Assembly: GCF_047971185.1 (NCBI RefSeq)
Contig: NZ_JBKDZH010000051.1
Location: 1-64,000, forward strand
Source of the DNA: Kluyvera sp047971185
GTDB lineage: Bacteria > Pseudomonadota > Gammaproteobacteria > Enterobacterales > Enterobacteriaceae
Reading direction: 5' to 3'
Length of the DNA: 64,000 nucleotides
The translations under genes were made by a program, and so were the position numbers. The first letter of the stretch is position 1; each line of letters opens with the position of its first letter. Below the pieces are notes generated by a model. It worked only from the letters and a program-made list of their open reading frames with translations, did no database searches and was not told the DNA's origin. Shown here in pieces: positions 1-7,566 of the stretch.

Positions 1-2
1 CT

Positions 3-2201
3 GATGCAGATGCTGATGCTGATGCTGATGCCGATGCTGATTCCGACAGCGACTCTGACTCCGACAGCGACTCTGACTCCGACAGCGACTCTGACTCCGA
101 CAGCGACTCTGACTCCGACAGCGACTCTGATTCCGACAGCGACTCTGATTCCGACAGCGACTCTGACTCCGACAGCGACTCTGACTCCGACAGCGACTCT
201 GACTCCGACAGCGACTCTGACTCCGATAGCGACTCTGATTCCGACAGCGACTCTGATTCCGACAGCGACTCTGATTCCGACAGCGACTCTGATTCCGACA
301 GCGACTCTGATTCCGACAGCGACTCTGATTCCGACAGCGACTCTGATTCCGACGGCGATTCCGACGGCGACTCCGATTCCGACGGCGACTCCGATTCCGA
401 CGGCGATTCCGATTCCGACGGCGATTCCGATTCCGACGGCGACTCCGATTCCGACGGCGACTCCGATTCCGATGGCGACTCCGACTCCGACGTCACCCTT
501 AACGTTAACGTGAACGTGACGGAATCATCCAAAGTCACAGAGGTGAACGGCGGCAGTAAAGATCCGAGCGGGAATGGTTTTGACGTCGACAGCAACGGCA
601 TGATCGTCGCCGTCGGCCCTAACGTGGTGATTTGGGTGTCGGAAGGCGATATTGGCAAATACGTTTCCAGCGATATTCCTGCAGAAAATATTCACGTTTA
701 CGACCAGGGGAACGAGGGTAAAACGGACGTCTTCGTGCTGCATGAAGACAGTACCTACACCCAGAGCGACGGTACCCAGCATCCGATGAACGCCGTCAAC
801 GGGAACCGGGAGCCGTCAACGAGTGACGCGAACGACTATATCTTCGTGCCTGGCTCATCGAACTGGAGCTCGTCAGCGGGTTCGGCCAACGTCAATGGCA
901 ACATCAACTATTACGAAAGCGTGAACGTCACCATCAACGGTAAAACGTATGGCGGCAACAACAAGGTGACGGAAGTCATCTCCGGTGACGGGAAGGAAGG
1001 TCTGGATCCTTCGAATCCGGATACCGATACCACGTGGAAGTATGAGCTGAACATTGATGCGAACCTCGATGGTGCGGCGGATGGCGACCACATCTCGTCA
1101 GTTAAACTCACCGGGTTACCGCCGGGCACCACGGTCAGCTACAACGGTGAAAACTACACAGTTGATGAACATGGCAACGTGGTTATCGATATCACCGGTG
1201 ATAGCAACCTGAATATGGATCTCACCTTTACCTCATCGACGCAGATCGACGATCTCGGGTCGATCAAGGTGGAGATCACTAGCGAGGTTGATGGTTCGTC
1301 GCATTCTTCGGGCGAGATCGATGCTAACAGCGGCGATCACGCGATCGCTATCACTGGTGACGAAGATCATCATGCGGATAGCGATTCGGCAAGCCTGATG
1401 AGCGCGGACGACGACGTACATCATGCGACGTCGGATCACGCGGAAAGCGGCGATCATGGCCATGCTGACGATACCGCTTCGACGGATACAACCAATAACA
1501 GCACCAGCGCAGATCAGGCGGGAGAGACAGATTCACCAGCGCAGACCGGCGAGGAGTCGACGACGGATCAGAGCGAAGGTGACGGCACATCCGAACAGAC
1601 TGCAGATACCGACTCGACCGACACAACGGACGAGACGGCCTCTACGGAGACGACGGATCATACCGATGGTGACAACACATCCGAACAAACCGCAGCGACC
1701 GACTCGGCCGACCCAACGGACGAGACGGCCTCTACGGAGACAACGGATGACAACATCACTACGGATCAAGATGCCTCAACCCTGCTGGATGACCATGATG
1801 AGCTCGACCTGAGCAGCGTGAACCAGGACGCTTCGTTGACGCAAACTGCCGAGGAAAACCCGGAAACGTCGCTCAGTCTCTTGCTGGATGATATCGATAG
1901 CCAGTTAAACAGCAGCGATGCCGCGCAGAGCGAAGCGACGCAGGCGGATAACTCAGCGGCGGTTGAAACCAGCGAGCCAAACCAGGAGAACGTTATCGAT
2001 CTCAGCGACATCATTCATGATGATGACGCGAAAGACCTCAGTTCGCTGATTCAGGTCGCGGACGCTGCCGACAGCGAATCGACAGCAGGGCACGTTCAGG
2101 ATGTGCCCGCCGAAAGTTCAGGCAGTGGCGGAGAGTCCTGGGGCGCATACGATGCGGCCGAATTGGATCACCTGATCGCGCAGCCGGATACGGATGCTTA
2201 A
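3..2201 (+). CDS. Ser-Asp repeat T1SS surface protein 1, 5' partial
   Basis: The gene enters the window already open, so its N-terminus and start are not visible. At least 732 residues remain. A DADADA stretch leads into a Ser-Asp repeat to about base 491, its last part changing to DSDG units. A globular region follows (about 490-1320; motifs VNGGS, DYIFVPG, GLPPGTTV), then a low-complexity acidic, Thr/Ser/His-rich tail and a terminal segment with DLSDIIHDDD and DDLSSLI-like text. The frame is fixed by the continuous DSDS reading and by similarity to the next gene. No RTX nonapeptides are present. Paralogy with the next gene and the T1SS genes downstream suggest a type I secreted, cell-surface adhesin. 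I infer that the missing N-terminus carries a retention module. Confidence 0.8.
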   Translation, partial: DADADADADADADSDSDSDSDSDSDSDSDSDSDSDSDSDSDSDSDSDSDSDSDSDSDSDSDSDSDSDSDSDSDSDSDSDSDSDSDSDSDSDSDSDSDSDSDSDSDSDSDSDSDSDSDGDSDGDSDSDGDSDSDGDSDSDGDSDSDGDSDSDGDSDSDGDSDSDVTLNVNVNVTESSKVTEVNGGSKDPSGNGFDVDSNGMIVAVGPNVVIWVSEGDIGKYVSSDIPAENIHVYDQGNEGKTDVFVLHEDSTYTQSDGTQHPMNAVNGNREPSTSDANDYIFVPGSSNWSSSAGSANVNGNINYYESVNVTINGKTYGGNNKVTEVISGDGKEGLDPSNPDTDTTWKYELNIDANLDGAADGDHISSVKLTGLPPGTTVSYNGENYTVDEHGNVVIDITGDSNLNMDLTFTSSTQIDDLGSIKVEITSEVDGSSHSSGEIDANSGDHAIAITGDEDHHADSDSASLMSADDDVHHATSDHAESGDHGHADDTASTDTTNNSTSADQAGETDSPAQTGEESTTDQSEGDGTSEQTADTDSTDTTDETASTETTDHTDGDNTSEQTAATDSADPTDETASTETTDDNITTDQDASTLLDDHDELDLSSVNQDASLTQTAEENPETSLSLLLDDIDSQLNSSDAAQSEATQADNSAAVETSEPNQENVIDLSDIIHDDDAKDLSSLIQVADAADSESTAGHVQDVPAESSGSGGESWGAYDAAELDHLIAQPDTDA
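15..491 (+). repeat. Ser-Asp coding tandem repeat, first paralog
   Basis: Simple tandem DNA built on GAC-TCN-GAC-AGC codons, mostly 18-bp units (GACTCCGACAGCGACTCT and close variants). From about base 350 it becomes GATTCCGACGGC units that add Gly. Neighbouring units are nearly identical, so the array appears recently homogenised. It may begin before the window. Confidence 0.92.
1571..1750 (+). repeat. Two tandem 90-bp repeats (30 codons)
   Basis: The text CCGAACA at 1591 recurs at 1681, and CGAGACGGCCTCTACGGAGA at 1631 recurs at 1721, a period of exactly 90 bp. It encodes two copies of a Thr/Asp/Glu-rich segment (TSEQTA...DETASTETTD) in the tail of the first Ser-Asp protein. Confidence 0.85.
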
Positions 2202-2204
2202 TAC

Positions 2205-2232
2205 AAAAGGGCTAGCTTACGCTAGCCCTTTT
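2205..2232 (+). terminator. Rho-independent terminator of first Ser-Asp gene
   Basis: Perfect 12-bp stem AAAAGGGCTAGC / GCTAGCCCTTTT with a TTAC loop, followed by CTTTTTCC, starting 3 bases after the stop codon. It separates transcription of the two Ser-Asp genes. Confidence 0.9.
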
Positions 2233-3000
2233 CTTTTTCCCTGGCCAATACATTCAACAATTCAACGTATATAAGACAATCTTTCTTATCTATATTTTAG
2301 ACCAGATGGTCTGATATTACATATTTCATCATAAAAATACCCCCAACAAAGCTATTACAAATACGAAATTTTGTAATTCTAAAAATGTGCCATGCCACAT
2401 CCGGCTAACCAATTAAATTTATTAACCAATTGACAGCGCTAAACTCAAATATTTCAGATAATACATTCTTTTTTATCGTAAGGTTATCTAATGCATTAGG
2501 GATAATATTGAAATAATAATAGAATGGTCCATCAAGATTAGAATAGCTCATTTATTATCAATATGTTAGAGCATAAGCCTGTTAAATCACAGCCATAAAA
2601 ACCTTACAACAATGAGCAGTAAGAAAAGTAAATTTCATTTAATATCAATAAATTATAAAACCGTCTATCATAACCCTTATACAGCATGAATTTTTCTGCC
2701 AGGTATTTCATGACCTTATCAGAAACAGACATAATCCTATTTCTTTGTGGAAAATTCTTACTAAAACGACATTAAAATCAAAGAAACTGTCTTTTTTGCA
2801 TATTACTTTATAACCATAGCCAGATTTTTATTTACCAGCCCTCATCTCCAGGCGGGGCTGGAATACTATCAGCACGCACACAAACGTATTAGCTACGGTG
2901 TTTTGTGTTGACGGTGCTGCCATGGAGCGAAGTTATACACAACCACTCTATGAGCCATGAACAAATGGAATCGTTCACGTAAGATTAAGAGGAGTAAGAT
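2233..3000 (+). promoter_or_regulatory. Long AT-rich upstream region of second Ser-Asp gene
   Basis: About 770 bases without a credible ORF, clearly richer in A+T than the flanking genes and full of TATAAT-like and TTGACA-like words. It ends in a good ribosome binding site (AAGAGGAG at about 2986-2993) before the ATG at 3001. The length and composition suit a regulated, possibly H-NS-silenced promoter. I could not identify a specific operator. Confidence 0.45.
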
Positions 3001-6000
3001 ATGGCTGATGTAACCGGAGTAATAAAAGCGATAATAGGGCAAGCCTTCGCTATTTCACCTGACGGAAGCAGACGCTTACTGGTGGAAGGGGATAAAATTT
3101 TTGCCGGTGAACAAATTCAAACCAGTGCCGACGGCGCGGTCACGCTGAGCCTGGCCAATGGCAAAAATCTCGATCTTGGACGCGATAGCCTCTGGGATAG
3201 TACAAGCATCTCCCCTGCCGCTACTCCTGATACCCCTCCTGTTGATATTGCCGCAATCCAGCAGGCGATTGCCGAGGGTCAGGACCCGACCCAAACCCTT
3301 GAAGCGACCGCCGCAGGCCCACAAACCATCGTCGAAAGCGGCGGTGAACCTGGCGTCGGCGGCGCGCACACGCACGTGATTCTCGATCTGACGGGCGAAG
3401 TCGTTGACCCCACCGCGGGCTACCCAACGGAAGGGCTGGATTTCCCGGATACCGATATTGTTGAGGAAATGACGATCCTCGACCCCGTCGATCGCAGTTT
3501 AGTCGATGATGATACTGATGCGGATGCTGATGCGGATAGTGATTCAGACTCTGATTCCGACAGTGACTCGGACTCCGACAGCGATTCTGACTCTGACAGC
3601 GACTCAGATTCCGACAGCGACTCTGACTCCGACAGCGACTCTGACTCCGACAGCGACTCTGACTCCGACAGCGACTCTGACTCCGACAGCGACTCAGATT
3701 CCGACAGCGATTCAGATTCCGACAGTGACTCGGATTCCGACAGCGATTCGGATTCCGACAGCGATTCGGACTCTGACAGTGACTCGGACTCCGACAGCGA
3801 TTCTGACTCCGACAGCGACTCGGACTCCGACAGCGACTCGGACTCCGACAGCGACTCGGACTCCGACAGCGATTCTGACTCCGACAGCGACTCAGACTCT
3901 GACAGTGACTCGGACTCCGACAGCGACTCAGACTCTGACAGCGACTCAGACTCTGACAGTGACTCAGATTCCGACAGCGATTCGGACTCCGACAGCGACT
4001 CTGACTCTGACACTGACTCTGACTCTGACAGCGATTCTGACTCCGACAGCGACTCAGATTCCGACAGCGATTCAGATTCCGACAGCGACTCAGATTCCGA
4101 CAGCGACTCAGACTCTGACAGCGACTCAGACAGTGACTCAGATTCCGACAGCGATTCCGACTCCGACAGCGACTCAGACTCCGACAGCGACTCAGATTCC
4201 GACAGCGATTCCGACTCCGACAGTGACTCGGACTCCGACAGCGATTCCGACTCCGACAGCGACTCGGACTCCGACAGCGATTCTGACTCCGACAGCGATT
4301 CTGACTCCGACAGCGACTCAGATTCCGACAGCGACTCTGATTCCGACAGCGACTCTGATTCCGACAACGAAAAAGTCACACTCTCCGTTAACGTGACTCC
4401 AGGCATAAAGTCCGAGATCCCCGGTGAATCAACGGAAGGCAAGGTATTCCAGGTTAACGGCGGTTCTTCAGAACCTTATGGATTTGACGTGGTCGACGGA
4501 GTCATTACCGCGATAGGAAGCAGCGTTCGGGTTTGGCTCACTAAGGGCGTCGATCCTGAGCCGACCTGTGATGATCCGTCGCAAATCCAGTATTACACCA
4601 GTAAAAACGTGGATGCGACGAAGCTGAATGACAGCGAAAGCTACAGCGATATCTTTGTAATAGGCACTCACTCACAGGCCACAAACGGAAGCAAGCTAGG
4701 CGGGGTCGGCGGGGATCAGATAGCTATTGGAGAGAGCGGGTGTAAAGATTACATCTTTTTAGTCGGCGAAGCGGCTGACTACCAATTCAGCGCTACAGAA
4801 AAAGATAACGGTCAATTCAACAACCTGACCGCAATCAAAATATTCAGCGCTGACGGTAAAACACAGCTCATCCCGAATGCCACAAAATTTATCGAAGGCG
4901 TCATTTATGGGGATGGTCTCTCCGAGCATCCGGGGCAAACCACGGCAAGCTGGAAGGTTACTCTGGATATAAACGTCGATCTGGATAGCGAAAGTGAGAC
5001 GCAAACCATCACGCAAATAACGCTGCATGGGCTACCGAAAGATGCAGTATTCAGTGGAAATGACATGGAGCACGTGACCGTCATGTACAACGAAGACGGC
5101 ACCTATACGCTCATCTTTGAGGACGGTATTAAGGATTTCAACGGTCAAATCACTATCACCATACCGGATGGCGAAGACACCACACTCGAACTCGCCATGG
5201 ATGTAGATACCTCCGCGGGAACTTACGAAGGAGATGAGTTCAGCAGCGAAAATGGATACGCCGATACCACACAATGGGATTACAGCAGCGTCGACAACGA
5301 GGAACTGTCTCTTGACGCCCAGGAAATGGATATCGCTATGGCGACCATGGCGGACACCCCTATCGACGTCGAAACCGTAGAGGATGCCAATACCGAAGAC
5401 CACACCCTGCAACCCACGGACAGCGACGACCACGTCGACGAGAGTCAGTATGCAGAGGATAACGTCTCCACGGAACCGACGGATACCCCAGAAGAAACGG
5501 CCGAGATCAGTGATGACCCGCAGGATACCGATGCGGATAGCCTCGATAATCCGCTGGTGGACAGCGACTCGCTGGTTCTCAATAACGTCGGCGATGCACC
5601 CGATAGCCTGACCACCGATAGCGCCCCGCTGAACGACGCGCACGGTGACACGGAGGAAAACTCACTCACTACCCTGCTGGGCAGCAATAGCGACGATGGC
5701 ACGGTTCATGAAACTGAAACAATCAGTGGAGAAAGTAATCACAACGACAATAGTAATGAGTCTGGTCAAGAAACCACCATTATTAGTCAGGATGAACCTT
5801 TATCATTCAGTGATATTATAAATGAGGGTGACAATAAGGATATCTCCAACCTCATTCCAACAACGGAGACAACGGAAACGGCGCAAACGCCAAATAACGT
5901 TGAGCATGTTCCGGCGGAAGGCGGAGACGCAGACGGCAGTCAGACCTGGGCCAGCAATGAGCCGGATGATTTAATTGCCAAACCTGAAGTTGAAGCCTGA
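3001..6000 (+). CDS. Ser-Asp repeat T1SS adhesin with LapA-type retention module
   Basis: A complete 999-residue protein. Residues 1-70 (VIKAIIGQAFAISPDG...LVEGDKIFAGEQIQT) resemble the N-terminal retention module of LapA/BapA-type adhesins, which plugs the outer membrane pore. A TAAG at residues 103-106 matches the type of di-alanine site cut by LapG proteases, and TGEVVDPTAGYPTEGLDF follows as in that family. Residues about 172-456 are an almost pure Ser-Asp repeat. A globular region (about 457-760), an acidic linker and a C-terminal segment (FSDIINEGDNKDISNLI, ending DDLIAKPEVEA) follow; the last part resembles the first paralog and probably holds the type I secretion signal. There are no RTX repeats. 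Ribosome binding site AAGAGGAG sits 7 bases upstream. Adhesin function is inferred. It is far shorter than classical LapA proteins. Confidence 0.85.
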   Translation: MADVTGVIKAIIGQAFAISPDGSRRLLVEGDKIFAGEQIQTSADGAVTLSLANGKNLDLGRDSLWDSTSISPAATPDTPPVDIAAIQQAIAEGQDPTQTLEATAAGPQTIVESGGEPGVGGAHTHVILDLTGEVVDPTAGYPTEGLDFPDTDIVEEMTILDPVDRSLVDDDTDADADADSDSDSDSDSDSDSDSDSDSDSDSDSDSDSDSDSDSDSDSDSDSDSDSDSDSDSDSDSDSDSDSDSDSDSDSDSDSDSDSDSDSDSDSDSDSDSDSDSDSDSDSDSDSDSDSDSDSDSDSDSDSDSDSDSDSDSDSDSDSDSDSDSDSDSDSDSDSDSDTDSDSDSDSDSDSDSDSDSDSDSDSDSDSDSDSDSDSDSDSDSDSDSDSDSDSDSDSDSDSDSDSDSDSDSDSDSDSDSDSDSDSDSDSDSDSDSDSDSDSDSDSDSDSDSDSDSDSDNEKVTLSVNVTPGIKSEIPGESTEGKVFQVNGGSSEPYGFDVVDGVITAIGSSVRVWLTKGVDPEPTCDDPSQIQYYTSKNVDATKLNDSESYSDIFVIGTHSQATNGSKLGGVGGDQIAIGESGCKDYIFLVGEAADYQFSATEKDNGQFNNLTAIKIFSADGKTQLIPNATKFIEGVIYGDGLSEHPGQTTASWKVTLDINVDLDSESETQTITQITLHGLPKDAVFSGNDMEHVTVMYNEDGTYTLIFEDGIKDFNGQITITIPDGEDTTLELAMDVDTSAGTYEGDEFSSENGYADTTQWDYSSVDNEELSLDAQEMDIAMATMADTPIDVETVEDANTEDHTLQPTDSDDHVDESQYAEDNVSTEPTDTPEETAEISDDPQDTDADSLDNPLVDSDSLVLNNVGDAPDSLTTDSAPLNDAHGDTEENSLTTLLGSNSDDGTVHETETISGESNHNDNSNESGQETTIISQDEPLSFSDIINEGDNKDISNLIPTTETTETAQTPNNVEHVPAEGGDADGSQTWASNEPDDLIAKPEVEA
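3535..4368 (+). repeat. Ser-Asp coding tandem repeat, second paralog
   Basis: About 830 bp of alternating Ser and Asp codons. The units use mixed synonymous codons (TCA, TCG, TCT, TCC, AGC, AGT). One Ser-to-Thr change occurs near 4009, and a shorter unit near 4126-4137 indicates an in-frame loss of 6 bp. It is less uniform than the array in the first paralog. Confidence 0.92.
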
Positions 6001-6005
6001 TGCAT

Positions 6006-6040
6006 AACGCCATGGGGCTGCTATCAGCCCCATGAGCGTT
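6006..6040 (+). terminator. Terminator after second Ser-Asp gene
   Basis: Ten-bp perfect stem CATGGGGCTG / CAGCCCCATG with a CTAT loop, extended outward by AACGC / GCGTT around a bulge. A T-rich stretch (TATTTTGTTTTTTG) lies slightly downstream. It may act as a partial terminator that reduces flow into the secretion genes. Confidence 0.65.
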
Positions 6041-6126
6041 GGCACCTATTTTGTTTTTTGTCTAATGACATTGCCTCTGGCGGGTAAAGCCACGAGTCAG
6101 GGAAATGTACGAAAGGAAAGGACGAC

Positions 6127-7469
6127 ATGATGAATAAACACATTCGGGTATTAACAGGCATCTCTCTGCCATTACTGTTTGCCAACAACGTGAGCGCGGC
6201 GTCGCTCGAGCAAGCGGTCAGAGACAGTTTACTATGGCATCCGCAGGTGAGCGCGTCGGTGAATAGCCGTTATTCTGCCGACCAGGATCTGCGTGCCGCG
6301 AAGGGTGGCTATTTGCCGACGTTGGATCTGTCCGCCGGGACCGGCTGGGAGCAGACCGATAACTCCTCTACCCGTGCGGCAGACGATCATCGTCGTAACC
6401 TGCACCGCAGCGAATCAAGCATCAACCTGCGGCAGAACGTGTTTAACGGCTTTGCCACTTCAAGCGAAGTCGCACGCCAGAAAGCCACCGTGAACTCACG
6501 TGCGTTCTCGGTGATGAATACCAGTGAAGTGACCGCGCTGGACGCCATCCAGAGCTACCTTGACGTGCTGATGCGTCAGAAAATGGTGAAGCTGGCGCAG
6601 GATAACCTGAAAAGCCACGAACGTATTTTCGATCAGATTCGTTTGCGTACCGAGCAGGGCGTAGGCCGTACCGCCGACTATGAACAGGCGCAGGCCCGTC
6701 TGGCGCAGGCAAAAAACAACCTGCTGACCGAGCAAACCAACCTGGAAGATGCGCAGGCCAACTACTACAGTGTGATCGGCAAAGAAGCGACCGGTCTTTC
6801 GATGCCGATGACCACCAAAGTCCCGGCCTCGCAGGCCGAAGCGCGGAAGCTGATGCTGGAAAACAGCCCGCTGCTGAAACAGGCGGATTCGGACGTTGAG
6901 GCCACCCGTCAGCAGTATGAAGCGGCGAAATCCCGCTTCTACCCGAGCGTTAATATCGACGTGGGTCGCCGTATGGATAACAACGTTGACGGCACGCGCG
7001 GTCATGACCAGGAGTGGCAGGCCATGGTTCGTATGAACTATAACCTGTTTAACGGCGGCAGCGACCAGGCACAGTTGTCATCCTATGCGTATAAAATGCA
7101 GGAGGCGCAGGACGTGAAGCGTAACGCCCTTCGCCAGCTGGATGAAGAGCTGCGTCTGTCGTGGAACGCCTGGCAGAACGCCAAACAGCAGGTGCCGATC
7201 GCCAAAGACTATGCCGATCGCAGCGCCGTGGTACGTACCGCCTACCAGGAGCAGTTCAGCATCGGCGAACGTAGCTGGACAGCGAAAACGAAGTCTTCAA
7301 CGCCCAGCGCCGCTACGTCGAGATGCAGTTTACGGAGATGTTCACCACCTACCGCATCAACGCCCGTATCGGCGATCTGTTAAAGCAGCTGAATATTCAG
7401 GCACCGTCTGCCGCGCAGCCGGTCGAGGTGCAGCAAACGGCACACAGCAATTTACCTGACCTGAAGTAA
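6127..7469 (+). pseudogene. TolC-family outer membrane factor of T1SS, frameshifted near the C-terminus
   Basis: Outer membrane channel of the LapE/TolC type. It has a signal peptide (ends NNVSAA), then paired coiled-coil repeats (SLEQAVRDSLLWHPQV, INLRQNVFNGFAT, YLDVLMRQKMVKLAQDNL, MVRMNYNLFNGGS) over about 385 residues. After SIGERS near 7275 the frame is lost and translation ends at 7383 in unrelated sequence. The expected tail (LDSENEVFNAQRRYVEMQF...TTYRINARIGDLL) resumes in another frame from 7275 to a TAA at 7467-7469. Family members normally read RSLLDLLDSENE here, so about 13 bases of a CTGCTGGAC-type direct repeat seem to be missing. This is either a true deletion or a sequencing/assembly error. 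If real, the exporter must borrow another channel such as TolC. Confidence 0.82.
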
Positions 7470-7485
7470 CAGATTTTGGGCCTAC

Positions 7486-7515
7486 GGGTTATCTCATCTT
7501 ATGGTGAGATAACCC
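7486..7515 (+). repeat. Intercistronic inverted repeat
   Basis: Perfect 11-bp inverted repeat GGGTTATCTCA / TGAGATAACCC with an 8-base loop, followed by ATTATATTCT. It lies between the outer membrane factor and the ABC exporter gene and could be an attenuator, weak terminator or operator. Confidence 0.6.
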
Positions 7516-7566
7516 ATTATATTCTCTAGCCTTAGCGAGTTTTTCGCTGGTATATAAGGTCTGATT

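Noticed and set aside
4..513. Open frame of Thr-Pro-Ala-Thr repeats across the first Ser-Asp array
   Set aside because: It is the neighbouring frame of the Asp-Ser coding frame. The Asp-Ser frame continues into a globular domain homologous to the second paralog, and this one does not.
3535..4368. Regular repeats as a possible CRISPR or minisatellite array
   Set aside because: There are no unique spacers and no cas genes; the repeats are in-frame codons of one protein.
3420..4442. Minus-strand open frame of Ser-Glu-Leu repeats, and a plus-strand Thr-Pro-Thr frame, across the second array
   Set aside because: Simple repeats stay open in several frames. Only the Asp-Ser frame joins the N-terminal retention module to the C-terminal domain.
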